Origin: Stramonita haemastoma
Lineage: Eukaryota; Mollusca; Gastropoda; Neogastropoda; Muricidae
NCBI GenBank assembly: GCA_030674155.1
Contig: CM060324.1
Location: 46,701,507 to 46,749,006, forward strand
DNA: 47,500 bases
Direction of reading: 5' to 3'
The notes under the pieces were generated by a model, which saw only the letters and a program-made list of their open reading frames with translations, was not told the DNA's origin and made no database searches. Made by a program: the position numbers and the translations under genes. This document shows positions 23,933 to 35,242 of this stretch, piece by piece. The stretch's first letter is position 1. The number at the start of each line of letters is the position of its first letter.

Positions 23933-24115
23933 CTTTTTTGTTGTTGTTGATTTAATGTCTTTTTCCCCTGTAAGTGATATTAGGTGCGTGCGGCCGTGCA
24001 TGTGTGCGTGCGTGCGTGCGTACCTGTGTGCATGCGTGCATGTGCGTGCGTGCGTGCACGTGTGTGTGTGTATGTGTGCATGCATGCGTGTATGCTTGCG
24101 TGCGTGTGTTTTTAT
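23854..24115 (+). repeat. (GT)n, retroelement tail, and GCGT/GCAT variants
   Basis: About 38 GT units (23,856-23,931), then a 49-bp (TTG)n-TTTAATGTC...GTGATATTAG fragment (23,936-23,984) related to 5428 and 27,598, then degenerate GCGT repeats. Confidence 0.85.
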
Positions 24116-24488
24116 GTGTATGACTGCAAACATAAAGGTGTGTCTGTTTTTTTGGGGGGAGGGGTTATGTGCTTGTTTCTCTTAGTTTATCTGTTTGCGT
24201 GTTTGTTTCTCTGTTTGCGTGTATGTTTGTTTGTTTGTTTGTTTGTTAATTAGTTAGTTCGTGTGTTGATATGAACTGGTTGTAGACATTGCAGGTCGGT
24301 GTTGCATGATGGTGTTTCCTCACTGCTTCAAAGCATGGGCGAAAACCGTAGAAGTAGTCTGGTCTTGTGTGGTTTTGTTTTGTTGAGGACCATGTGGAGT
24401 TCTTTGGATTTTTTTTAAAGCATGGTCCGCAGTGTACATCTGTGTGTGTATGTGTATGTGAGTAGTTCTGGCCTAGGCTGTGTTAATT

Positions 24489-24519
24489 AATAAACAGTGT
24501 TGCAAAAAAAAAAAAAAAG
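24489..24519 (+). promoter_or_regulatory. AATAAA followed by a genomic A15 run
   Basis: AATAAA at 24,489-24,494 lies 10 bp before 15 consecutive A. This is the layout of a transcript 3' end that was polyadenylated and reinserted, or of an A-rich tract beside a natural signal. The preceding 200 bp is non-coding DNA. Confidence 0.35.
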
Positions 24520-24544
24520 ATTGGTGTGGAGTTGTTGTTTCTTT

Positions 24545-24735
24545 TTGCCTGGGGGGGGGGGGGATGGGGGGGTGTGTGTGAGGTGGAGTGTGAGCTGGGG
24601 AGGGGGGGGGGTGTGAAAGGAGAGGTTTGGGTGGAAGTGTGGAGGTGGGGGAAGAGTGAGGGGATGAGGGGGGGGGGGAGAATAGGGAGGGGGGGGGGGG
24701 GTGTCAGTGTTGTTGTTGTTGTTGTTGTTGTTGTG
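24545..24735 (+). repeat. G-run rich tract and (GTT)n
   Basis: Six or more runs of 6-13 G separated by short spacers (24,551-24,702), then eight GTT. The + strand has strong G-quadruplex potential. Confidence 0.85.
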
Positions 24736-24837
24736 ACTTTCGTTTTCGTCTCAGCGGAGGTGTCTGATTTGAGACTGAAATGTCTGTATATCTGTTTCTT
24801 CTTCTGCGGCTGTGTTTCTGTCTTCCTTTCTCTTTGT

Positions 24838-25190
<353 letters not shown>

Positions 25191-25290
25191 AACGAGTAGT
25201 GGTGGACTGAACCCAAAGTATGACCAAAAAATGCCCCTAAAAAAACATGACCACATGAGAAAAACGGAAGCTAGTGCCATGCGAACTTTG

Positions 25291-25295
<5 letters not shown>

Positions 25296-25360
<65 letters not shown>
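25296..25360 (+). repeat. (CA)n microsatellite
   Basis: About 32 CA units. Confidence 0.97.
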
Positions 25361-25362
<2 letters not shown>

Positions 25363-25843
25363 CAGTACTACCTTTTTCTCATCTTTACAGTCAATGAAGC
25401 TCGAAGAGATGTTGAACTAACCAACGAGCGAAATAACAAATACAGAGAGAGAGAAAGAGACTGAATAAATCATCTGTAATTTTGTAATGGTGACAGAAAA
25501 GCATTCACTTTTTTTTTTCATCTGGCCTTTGCCCTGACTAGGGACTATCAGAACAACAACACCCCCTCCCTCCCCCCCCCCCCCCCCAAAAAAAAAAAGA
25601 CACCCCAATACAAACAAATCCAACAACAACAAAAGAAGAACGACACAAAAACAGAAACAAACATACAAATAATAACAAAGAAAACGAAACCCAAACAAAC
25701 AAAAATTATTCTTGTTTTAAAAAGTAAAAGAAAATGTAGGAGAGAAAGAGAGAGAGAGTAATGACAAAAAGTATAGTAAACGGATAAATTCAAAAACGCT
25801 TATATCTATATAAAAAAAAAATTAAAAAAATAAAATAAACCCT

Positions 25844-25915
25844 CTCCCCGGCGGGGAATTGAACCCCGGTCTCCCGCGTGACAGGCGGGGATACTGACCA
25901 CTATACTACCGAGGA
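25844..25915 (-). tRNA. tRNA-Asp (GTC), copy 1
   Basis: The 72-nt minus-strand gene begins TCCTCGGTAGTATAGTGGTC (A box). Its anticodon loop is CTGTCAC within stem CCCGC/GCGGG, and its B box is GGGGTTCAATTCCCC. The acceptor TCCTCGG pairs with CCGGGGA, with discriminator G; the 3' CCA is not encoded. T-rich DNA on the minus strand just downstream (25,810-25,835) offers Pol III terminators. The upstream block carries GTCCCCTGAC at 26,003-26,012. Confidence 0.96.
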
Positions 25916-26002
25916 CGCCTGTAAACGTACTTCAATGATATCAATTTAGACAACAAACAAAAGACAACTCTAGTGCTGGGAAATAGTGTTCATGGTGGTC
26001 AT

Positions 26003-26012
26003 GTCCCCTGAC
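26003..26012 (-). promoter_or_regulatory. Conserved upstream motif of tRNA-Asp copy 1
   Basis: GTCCCCTGAC (GTCAGGGGAC on the transcribed strand) begins 88 bp 5' of the tRNA. The same motif precedes all the other copies. Confidence 0.5.
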
Positions 26013-27230
<1,218 letters not shown>

Positions 27231-27231
27231 A

Positions 27232-27238
27232 CGCGCGC

Positions 27239-27270
<32 letters not shown>

Positions 27271-27281
27271 GTGTGTGTGTG
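27232..27281 (+). repeat. (GC)n-(GT)n alternating purine-pyrimidine tract
   Basis: About ten CG/GC dinucleotides run into GT dinucleotides, giving a 50-bp alternating tract with high Z-DNA potential. It abuts the tail of the SINE at 27,286. Confidence 0.9.
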
Positions 27282-27285
27282 CTAT

Positions 27286-27690
27286 TTATTTTCTTCTATA
27301 TCGAGGATGATAGAATAAGCACTAGTGTGATTTTTTTACATCCAGTCCCCGTGTGCATGCAGTTTTGTCAATTTTGTCATCTGTTCCCACCGGCACACGA
27401 TGGTCTACTCTTACGAAAAGCGGAACAGGATTTAACGTGTGCGCAAGATGTTCTGCTGCGTTCGCACACGGGGCCTCGGTTTATAGTCTAATGGAAGGAC
27501 TTGTGGGGAGAGTGAAGTCAGCACTGATGTTAACTCCAGGGGGAAAAATCCCCTCGAACAGGAATCGAACCCTGGTGGTCAAATTGCGAGCCCAATGTTG
27601 TTGTTCTTGTTGTTCTTCAATTTAACGTCTATTCACAATAAGTGATATTAGACACAAAAAGAGCCCAATGTACTGAGCACTAGACTGTGT
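27286..27690 (-). mobile_element. SINE family A, split by a nested insertion
   Basis: Matching blocks include TTTACATCCAGTCCCCGTGT, CACACGATGGTCTACTCTTA, GCGCAAGATGTTCTGC and GGGGCCTCGGTTTATAGTCT, plus B-box complement GGAATCGAACCCTGG. The tRNA-like end is interrupted after GAGCCCAATG and resumes at 27,661 with GAGCCCAATGTACTGAGCAC. Confidence 0.85.
27598..27660 (-). mobile_element. 63-bp 5'-truncated retroelement insertion with target-site duplication
   Basis: It is flanked by a perfect 10-bp direct repeat GAGCCCAATG (27,588-27,597 and 27,661-27,670). On the minus strand it reads GTGTCTAATATCACTTATTG, then AGACGTTAAATTG, then an AACAA-rich tail. This fits target-primed reverse transcription of only the 3' end of a LINE or SINE. 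Related tails are at 5428 and 23,936. Confidence 0.82.
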
Positions 27691-27875
27691 GTGGTGTTGT
27701 GTTGTGTTGTTTGTGTTGTGTTGTGTTGTGTTGTTGTGTTGTGTTGTGTTGTGTTGGTTGTGTTGTGTTGTGTTGTGTTTGTTGTTGTTGTGTTGTGTTG
27801 TGTTGTGTTGTGTTGTGTGTGTGTGTTGTGTTGTGTTGTGTTGTGTTGTGTTGTGTTGTGTTGTGTTGTGTTGTG

Positions 27876-27924
<49 letters not shown>

Positions 27925-27925
27925 G
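27687..27925 (+). repeat. (GTGTT)n pentamer array ending in (GT)n
   Basis: About 190 bp of GTTGT units, then about 20 GT. Long open frames across it are artefacts of the 5-bp period. Confidence 0.95.
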
Positions 27926-28125
27926 TGCGAAGAATGTATAATACCAAAGATAAAAGGAAAAAGAAACGAGGAAAAGATAGAGCAATAATAAGAGAGTCCT
28001 TTAACAAAGCGTTTTAAAGAAACAAAGGACATTAACAAAAAAAGAAACCCCAAATAAAAAACCACCAACAACAGAAAATGATAGTACTTACTACGTTTGC
28101 GATAAGGAAAAAAAAAAAAAATCCT

Positions 28126-28197
28126 CTCCCCGGCGGGGAATTGAACCCCGGTCTCCCGCGTGACAGGCGGGGATACTGACCACTATACTACCGAGGA
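28126..28197 (-). tRNA. tRNA-Asp (GTC), copy 2
   Basis: Identical over the 72 nt to copy 1. A T13 terminator follows on the minus strand (28,108-28,121). The upstream block includes AAGGACAACTCCCGTAAC and GTCCCCTGAC at 28,301-28,310. Confidence 0.96.
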
Positions 28198-28300
28198 TCT
28201 CTGCTCTGTAATCTCACTTTATCATGCACATTATACACTACCTCAGCCTAGCAAGGACAACTCCCGTAACTCTATGACATCATGTCAACGACACTGTTAC

Positions 28301-28310
28301 GTCCCCTGAC
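28301..28310 (-). promoter_or_regulatory. Conserved upstream motif of tRNA-Asp copy 2
   Basis: GTCCCCTGAC begins 104 bp 5' of the tRNA, within TTACGTCCCCTGACAGGCGT. Confidence 0.5.
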
Positions 28311-28319
28311 AGGCGTTCA

Positions 28320-28500
28320 CGTCTCGGAGTCGTCTTTTTTTTTTTGGGGGGGAGGGGGGGGGGGGGTCTATTTCTTTGTTTCTTTTATTTATTTCTTTAT
28401 TTGTTTGTGTTTTTGTTTGTTTGTTTGTTTGTTTCCACTCAGCTCTTTTATTGACTGTTGAAATTCTTGCTTCACTATTTTCTTTTGCTGACTAGTAACT
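28320..28500. other. T-run, G-run and TTTG/TTTA-rich spacer
   Basis: Low-complexity spacer between tRNA-Asp copies 2 and 3, with T11, a G-rich tract and (TTTG)n. Confidence 0.7.
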
Positions 28501-28587
28501 TAATATAATACTTTGTGTGAGATTAAAAAAACCCCACCCAAACCAAAGAACCTAACATTAACAAACACACATAAAAGAAAAGAGTAA

Positions 28588-28700
28588 TGAAATAATAATA
28601 ATAATAATAATAATAATAGTAATAATAATAAGAAGAAGAAGAAGAGAAGAAGAAGAAGAAAAGAAGAAGAAGAAGAAGAAGAAGAAGAAGAAAAGAAGAA
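28588..28700 (+). repeat. (AAT)n followed by (GAA)n
   Basis: About 14 AAT-type triplets, then about 22 AGA triplets with three single-base interruptions. Confidence 0.93.
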
Positions 28701-28961
28701 TGATGGTGCTGGTAACGAATAAAATAAACCTTGAAATGTCGGCACAAAACTTGCAAACATTTGTACAAAAAACACAAACAATTAAAAAAAAAAAGGCCTA
28801 CTTCCATAGATATTGTACCACCAAAAACAAAGCACGAAAAAAATAATGAAACAACCACAAAATAACGATTTGGCATCCTCAATGACACAACTCTCTTTCA
28901 ATATCATCAGTATTGGAGTTCAAATAGAACATTAACTGCAGAGAGAAAGAAAAAAAAACAT

Positions 28962-29032
28962 CTCCCCGGCGGGAATTGAACCCCGGTCTCCCGCGTGACA
29001 GGCGGGGATACTGACCACTATACTACCGAGGA
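28962..29032 (-). tRNA. tRNA-Asp (GTC), copy 3, one base short in the T stem
   Basis: As copies 1 and 2, but with one fewer G on the + strand at about 28,971-28,973. The T stem therefore has four bases on one side and the gene is 71 nt. The A box, anticodon arm and most of the B box are intact, so it may be transcribed but fold poorly. It could also be a sequencing deletion in a G4 run. A T9 terminator follows. Confidence 0.85.
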
Positions 29033-29127
29033 CCTGACAGCCTTTCTATAACATTATAGTTCAAAGTACACACTACCTAAGCCTAAGCCTATGTTACAAT
29101 CTGACATAATGTCCACAACTCTATAAC

Positions 29128-29137
29128 GTCCCCTGAC
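29128..29137 (-). promoter_or_regulatory. Conserved upstream motif of tRNA-Asp copy 3
   Basis: GTCCCCTGAC begins 96 bp 5' of the tRNA, followed by GGCTGTT as in copy 6. Confidence 0.5.
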
Positions 29138-29209
29138 GGCTGTTTAGGTCTCCGAATCCCCAGGTAGGCCTACTAGGTATTGGGGTTTTTTGTTCGAATT
29201 TTTCGTCAA

Positions 29210-29450
29210 ACTGTGAAAAACGGGCGAGGGTGGGAATCGAACCCAGAACCTAGTGGTTTACTTGTTGGCAGACGAACATCTTATCCGTCCTGCTACATTC
29301 CTTCATTCGAATGAGACTAGAAACCGAGGTCCCCGGGTGCGAACGCACGCAGAACATCTTGCACACAGGTTAAAAAACCTGTTCCTCTTTCAAAAGAGCA
29401 GGCCATTGTGCGCTGTTAGGAGCGGAGGACAACAACAACAACAACAACAA
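29210..29450 (+). mobile_element. Mosaic SINE: tRNA-like end plus family-A body
   Basis: 29,220-29,310 contains a minus-oriented tRNA-like piece (B-box complement GGGAATCGAACCCAGAAC). It is followed directly by a + oriented family-A body (GAGACTAGAAACCGAGGTCC, GAACGCACGCAGAACATCTT, GCAGGCCATTGTGCG) ending in (AAC)n. The opposed orientations imply two insertions or a rearranged copy. Confidence 0.65.
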
Positions 29451-29575
29451 AAACAAAAACACTTTACCGATGTGAGTTTGAGAGAATTGCTCAAATTACC
29501 TGACCAACACTGCAAGTGTCTGTATCTCTGGGGCTCGGTTGACGCTGGGATATATTATTATGATAATTTTTACAG

Positions 29576-29722
29576 TAAGCCTGGAGTCTCATCCGAATGA
29601 CTCGAAACCGAGGCACCGTGTGCGAGTGCACGCAGAACATCTTGCGCACACGTTAAAACCCCGTTCTGTCTTTTGGAAGAGCAGGCCATCGTGTGCCGGT
29701 AGGAGCGGATGACAAAATTATA
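29576..29722 (+). mobile_element. SINE family A body fragment
   Basis: GAGTCTCATCCGAATGACTC, GTGCACGCAGAACATCTTGC and GAGCAGGCCATCGTGTGCCG repeat the body of family A in + orientation. The tRNA-like part is absent. Confidence 0.7.
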
Positions 29723-29727
29723 ACAAA

Positions 29728-29915
29728 CCAGTATGCACACAGGTGTCGTGTTTAGACACCATCCCTAAGGAAAAATCGGGGAGTTGGAGTCCCAGAGCAG
29801 CCCGGGGCTGTAGGTATATGGCAACGTTCTGGTGGCTCCTGCGACGGTACTGGAACCATTCGTATCGGTCATTGCCTTTCCAATGGATCATTCCAGTGCC
29901 GTGGAGAGGGGGGGT
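29728..29915 (+). repeat. Dispersed repeat E, copy 1
   Basis: It shares long blocks with 30,150-30,325: AAAAATCGGGGAGTTGGAGT, TGGCTCCTGCGA, CCAATGGA and ATTCCAGTG, in the same order. No coding frame is convincing. The two copies lie about 420 bp apart in direct orientation. Confidence 0.8.
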
Positions 29916-30149
29916 CTGCTGCATGGGTAACAGCTTGCCCTCCATGAATACTTGCCCGGGCTTTGCGCTCTAAAGACTAGAGCACAAAAGACAAGAGCGC
30001 AACTCCATAGTCTTCTGAGACTGATGGGTGCCTACTACTATACTACCACTACTACTAAGCCTGGAGTACAGCCCTGTCAAGTAGTCTCAAAATACATGCA
30101 CTTCCATAGCAGTATCATTACGTCATTCTCATTATCATCGTCGATCACC

Positions 30150-30317
30150 ATGCACTCAGGTGTCATGCTTAGACCCCATCCCTGAGGAAAAATCGGGGAG
30201 TTGGAGTCTCCAGGGCGGTTCGGGGCTGAATATAATGGCAATGTTCTGATTGATGGCTCCTGCGATGGCACTGGAACATTCGCATCGGCAATGGTCTATT
30301 CCAATGGACAATTCCAG

Positions 30318-30325
<8 letters not shown>
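30150..30325 (+). repeat. Dispersed repeat E, copy 2
   Basis: Second copy of the repeat at 29,728-29,915. Both copies are preceded by an AAGCCTGGAGT phrase (29,577 and 30,057). This copy runs directly into a (GT)n tract. Confidence 0.8.
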
Positions 30326-30536
<211 letters not shown>

Positions 30537-30933
30537 AAAGTATGTGTGTGTTGGGCTTGCATGATAATGTCACAATAACACTAAGATTTAGTTAACTTTT
30601 TTTTTTTTTAATTCACGTGAAAACAGAACAAAATCTTTAACAAATAACAAACAAGCTGCGACAGAAAACTGAAAATAGTAAGGTCAGAAATGTCAGAATA
30701 TTTTAATGTATGATTATACACAGAAAGGAGCCGAATGAATCAACATTACCACAATATTAATACGAACCGAAAGACAGAAAAAAAAATCCAACATTGAAGT
30801 AGGTCAAGAAAAACCCTTTACCCCAAACAAGTCTGAACACAACAGTCGATTTGTTTAAAAAACAAAAACAAAAGCCGGCGTTTACCAATCGTAATTTTGA
30901 GAAAATAATTAGACGAGGAAAAAAAAAAACCCT

Positions 30934-31005
30934 CTCCCCGGCGGGGAATTGAACCCCGGTCTCCAGCGTGACAGGCGGGGATACTGACCACTATACTACC
31001 GAGGA
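30934..31005 (-). tRNA. tRNA-Asp (GTC), copy 4, anticodon-stem mismatch
   Basis: 72 nt, with one substitution at 30,965 (CTCCAGCGTG on the + strand instead of CTCCCGCGTG). This changes GCGGG to GCTGG in the 3' strand of the anticodon stem and unpairs the central base pair. Promoter boxes are intact. A T10 terminator follows. The locus is a paralogue of 44,914-44,987 with extended flanking similarity. Confidence 0.85.
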
Positions 31006-31093
31006 CATGTTAAGCTGTGCTTTATAACAAAAGAAAGTACTACAGTATAACGATCAAAGGACAACTCCTGTACGTGTTTGAAGACTTTGTTAT

Positions 31094-31103
31094 GTCCCCT
31101 GAC
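31094..31103 (-). promoter_or_regulatory. Conserved upstream motif of tRNA-Asp copy 4
   Basis: GTCCCCTGAC begins 89 bp 5' of the tRNA, followed by AATCTTTCTGTTT as in copy 5. Confidence 0.5.
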
Positions 31104-31309
31104 AATCTTTCTGTTTTCAGACCTGCTCGATGTTCAGGTTGCGCCCCCCCCACCCCACACACACACACACGTACACACACACCCTTTGTTTAGTCATCCA
31201 TCTCGATTCATTCATTTTTTGTTTTACTAACTTAAACACAACAAACTTACTAATCCACAAATTAACTTGCAAGGATACTAAACATCCTGTTTTTATTTTA
31301 GTGATTTTT

Positions 31310-32160
31310 CTTTGAATGTGTGTGCTTGCACATTATTCTGTAGACCTACAATACATATAAAAAGAAAACAATTAAACAATAACAATTACGGAACATTTTA
31401 AAAATGAAATGCTTAAAGTAAAAACAAAAACAAAAAACAACAACAAGAATTATGAAACTTAAAAAAAAAATGTTTAAGATATATCCCCCTAAAAAAACCC
31501 AACAGCTTAAGAATTCTGAAACTCGTTTTTAAAGAAATGTTCAAATTGAGCCCTCACAAGTACGCTAATGCCAAGGAATTTGGCAATCTCTTAGCCTGAA
31601 GAAGGTACTAGAGAAACCCAAAATGCGTTGTACCAAACACTTGGCTGATGTGTTTTTACTTGTCTGCTCTTATAAGTCAGCTAAAATTGTCGAAATAACT
31701 GAATTGATATGTCCATACATTTTTCAAAAGACTACAACACACTTCATATCAAACAAACAAAAAAAAAAGAAACAAAAAACCCCAAAGCAAAAATCCCTAA
31801 AATATCCCATCCACAGTAAAGTGGGGAGGGAGAGGAAAAGGGAACAGAGTCAGAACTGATATGATGCAAAATGCTGCTAAACTTGTTTTTGAACATGTGG
31901 GATGGTTAAGCTGCCTGATTGTGTCACTTTTTAAAAAACAACAAATATTCACTCACATGAAGACAGACAGACAGAAGACAGACACATCAAATATCAAGCC
32001 AGCTCCAACTCCATGACCTTACAGTTTGTAGTGAATACTACCCTTTGTGTCAACAGTTACACTTGGTAGTAACATCTCAGTATTTATTTTTCTATTTCTT
32101 TTTTTTTCTTTCGAAGTCAACATCACTGCTGTCCCCCAAAAACTGGGCAGTGGAAGTTAC
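31310..32160. other. AT-rich non-coding DNA
   Basis: No gene, tRNA or SINE recognised. Several A-runs. Confidence 0.5.
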
Positions 32161-32164
32161 GGCT

Positions 32165-32430
32165 TTATTTTATTTTATTTTTCTACCACTTTATGTCGCA
32201 GCAGATTTCTCTACGTGAAATTCGGGCTGTTCTCCCCGCGGAGAGTTCGTCGCCACAAGTGCAGCGCCTACCCATCATGTGTGCATGCTGGGTTTTTTTT
32301 GTTGTTTTTAAAAAAAAATTTTGTCATACGCGCACTTACCGGCACACGCTGGCCTACTCCTCCGAAAGGCGGAACAGGGTTTTAACGTGTGCGCAAGATG
32401 TTCTGCGTGCGTTCGCACATGGGGACTGGG
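32165..32430 (-). mobile_element. Chimeric SINE: family-C tail joined to family-A body
   Basis: 32,187-32,270 matches the family-C tail (TCTACCACTTTATGTCGCAG, CTCCCCGCGGAGAG hairpin, GCCACAAGTGCAGCGCC). From 32,328 it matches family A (ACCGGCACACGCTGGCCTAC, GTGCGCAAGATGTTCTGCGT). Family A copies elsewhere have CGATGATAATGG-type DNA at the corresponding place. It lies immediately 3' of the zinc-finger exon at 32,440. Confidence 0.65.
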
Positions 32431-32439
32431 GGCTGTGTA

Positions 32440-33148
32440 CTAGGCGTTGAGGACTGCGAGATGGCCACTGAGGACTGTGAGACAGGTTGTACAAACTGTG
32501 GAACTTGTACAACGGGGTATGAAACGGTCCCTAACGATTACGAAACAGGCACCATGCTCTGTGTATTGGGCACCAAAGGTTGTAAAATGGTCCCCGACCC
32601 TTTGAAGGCTGTGAGATGGGCACTGATGACTGTGCTCATTGGGCACTGGGGGTTGCGAGACGGGCTGAGAGGCAGGCACTAAGGGCTGAAAGAGAATCAC
32701 TTGCTGGTTGTTGGGGAATGCTGAGTACAGAATGTTGTTCAACTGCAGCACTGTTCCTTGAGGGAATGCCGTTTGAATCACAGGCGGCAGGATTCCCAAA
32801 GATGGCTGAGGATTCACTGAGCTCAGCCCAGGCAGAAAAGTTCCACAGGAGGAAGTGCCATGGGAGGTGCTGAACTTGTGGGCGATTCGGGTTCAGCCTT
32901 GAGTGACGGTGATGAACCCCCTGAAGTGCTGGTAGAAGCCTGCTCCTGAGCTGGTGGCAAGCCCGACTTTTTGTATGCCTTGGTCCTTACCTTGGCAAAT
33001 TCCTCGTCGAACATTTTAGTTTCACCATCTTTGGTGAGCAGGTAGCCATGGCACCTTTTCAAATGTCTTTTGTAGTTGTGAGTCTTGAAGCTCTTGGGAC
33101 AGTACGAGCACACAAATGGAGTTACTTTGTGTGTCTCTCTTGATACTC
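32440..33148 (-). CDS. C2H2 zinc-finger protein, downstream exon e (terminal)
   Basis: After a T8GCAG acceptor at 33,149-33,160 the exon reads VSRETHKVTPFVCSYCPKSF, then KTHNYKRHLKRCHGY. This is a C2H2-like finger (C-x2-C, then H-x4-H) with one residue fewer than usual between the second Cys and the first His. A basic stretch (FAKVRTKAYKKSG) and a Ser/Pro/Ala-rich region follow. The frame must shift near 32,857 to continue as GTFLPGLSSVNPQPSLG and a Pro/Gln/Val-rich tail with imperfect CCCATCTCACAG-type DNA repeats. A stop occurs near 32,440, beside a SINE. The exon starts with two bases of a split codon. The gene is not one I recognise; nucleic-acid binding is inferred from the finger. Confidence 0.6.
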
Positions 33149-33974
33149 CTGCAAAAAAAAACAAACAGAGAAGTTATACAAGAGTGCATTCAATGATTGA
33201 AACATCACCTCTGGTGGAAAAAATAATAAAACCAGTAAGTCATTTCCATAAAAGGTTATGATGCTTATCTCTAGCCCTTTGAAAACATTTCTTCACCAGC
33301 AACTACCTTCAGCTCTAAAAACATATGACAACAGAAATTGTCTTCAGCTCTGTAGATATAATTTTGACAGCAAAAATCATGTTTAAGTCTATGGATGAAA
33401 ATCCTAAAATGAACTTTTACTCTTGTCAGGCAGCACTACAAATAGAACAAGTTAAATTTTTCTCAAGTGAGTGTGGTTATTCTTGACTTGCTCAAGTAGT
33501 TCTGTCATTTAACCTCATTTTCTGCCCACCATAATGTTAGCATAACAGTCACCTCTTCCTGATAATTACCAAAGCGAACCTTGAAAGCCTTCAGGACATT
33601 ATCACGTTGCATATATTGCCTTTCACCTTAGAGTAAAGTGATTTTGATTGGTTTCAAATGGTAATATGGTGACCAGGTTCTCCTATCATTCACATTCAGC
33701 AACAGTCAAAGATAATACTCTTTTCTCTGAACGCTTTGAATACTGTTTGCATGAATTTTTGTCCTGACAGGGCTAACAGTGAATTTTAAAAAACAAAAAA
33801 AACCCAGCGAAATGTATCTACTGATGGTGGAATTCCACCAATATTATAGACAACTTGATTAGTAATTACTGCCCTTTGAACAGTCTGTTGTATGCTACTA
33901 GTTTTTCACCCACACACTTGCAATTTTTTCAAACACGTAAATATACATAAAATATCATCAACCTTAAAAAGAAT

Positions 33975-34335
33975 ACTTCCAAAAGACAGGCCCTTATTTT
34001 CAAAGGTGCTGAAGGAGGTTTTTGTCATAGGTAGTCATTTTGGTCATTTTCAATGGCATAAAAATGGTGTCTCAAAATTCACAGTGTGGAAACCCTGCAC
34101 ACACTTGTGCGCATTTGAACCTTTACTTTTTGCTTGAGAATGTCTCTTAAGTTCATTGTTGTCTTGAAAGAGAACACTTACAATAGGCAAGCCTGATTTG
34201 AAAGGGTTTAAATGAAGTGTTTGTCATGTTTTGTCATTTTGGCCATTTCCAAGGGATTCAAGGCCTTGAAAAAGGGGTCTCAAAATATAAGGAGATCTAT
34301 GCACAAAAACAGCGTGCAAACCCTGAATATACCAA
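33975..34335 (-). repeat. Two direct copies of a ~130-bp unit
   Basis: Copies around 33,990-34,100 and 34,190-34,325 share GTTTTTGTCAT/GTGTTTGTCAT, GTCATTTTGG(T/C)CATTT, AAAA(A/G)GGTGTCTCAAAAT-like blocks and G(C/G)AAACCCTG. They have diverged considerably. Confidence 0.65.
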
Positions 34336-35242
34336 TTTCTTTATCATGGCAGAATTTCACTGCAGAGAAAGATGTAAATATACAGATTTTTTTTAAAAGA
34401 TCAATTCAACAGCTAGTTTAAACTTCTACATGCGCAGGCTTCTAACTTGTGTGAGTGCACCCAACCTAGCCCCTGCATTCACACTGAGCCTCTCTAGCTA
34501 TCCTGCAGAGCAGATTTTGGCAAGCTGGCCCTCTTTGCTTGGCCGCCAAAAAGGCAGCCATAAAAAATTTGGACAAAATCAGCACCATGTGTTTTCTAGT
34601 TGTGTTGCTGAACTAGTTGTCATGCAAAGTGAGAACTTCTCAGACTCCATCTGACTGGAGGATGATCATCAAATAATCTGGAATCTGTTGAGTAACAGGT
34701 TCCTTTGACCTACAAACACAGCCTATCACTTCTTTGATTTGGATCACAACAATGGTGTATTTAAAATCGTCAATAAAGGCCACTTGCCAAAGTCTTATGA
34801 TATTCAACTCCAGATTCTCCCTGTGGGGATGCTGGGGGCCTGTCAGTATAATTAGCATCCCCACTTTCTGGAAATTATGCGCTAGGATTCCTCTTTTCTA
34901 TCCCTCCTTTTGGTTCTGCCTTGTTTTCTTTTCTTCCTGTCATCTCCTTTATTTTCTGCCTTCTTGGTCCTCTCCTGCTTTAAAAAAAAAAAAAAACGTG
35001 AACGAGAACAATTCTCTCACATGCCGAAGTCAGATGTGCTGGCCCCAACTTGTCTGGCGCTTAATGGCAGCACAATGCATTTTTGCTCACATGACACAAT
35101 GATAGTTGCTGTCTAAGCATTCCACAATGACAAAGAAGAAATCCAAAATTGAATAACTTACACACCAGACATACAAGAAAATGCACAACAGAAAAATGGT
35201 CTGAAATAGCCAAAAACAAAGACAAAATAAACAGAATATTTA

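Larger units (their letters stand above)
30690..31300 (-). repeat. Duplicated segment carrying tRNA-Asp copy 4
   Basis: Flanking DNA on both sides of the tRNA matches 44,150-44,240 plus 44,846-45,215: CCAAACAAGTCTGA(A/G)CACAAC, TTTTGAGAAAATAATTA, AAAGGACAACTC(C/T)TGTACG, TTTGTTTAGTCATCCATCT and CAACTTGCAAGGATACTAAA. It is the older layout, without the microsatellite-MITE insertion. Confidence 0.85.

Noticed and set aside
29220..29300. Possible functional tRNA gene
   Set aside because: A B-box-like sequence is present, but no clean cloverleaf with a paired acceptor stem could be drawn; it adjoins SINE body sequence and is better treated as SINE-derived.
32616..32873. Open frame on the + strand (Ala/Glu/Arg-rich)
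   Set aside because: It is antisense to the Pro/Gln-rich end of zinc-finger exon e and has no homologue that I recognise.
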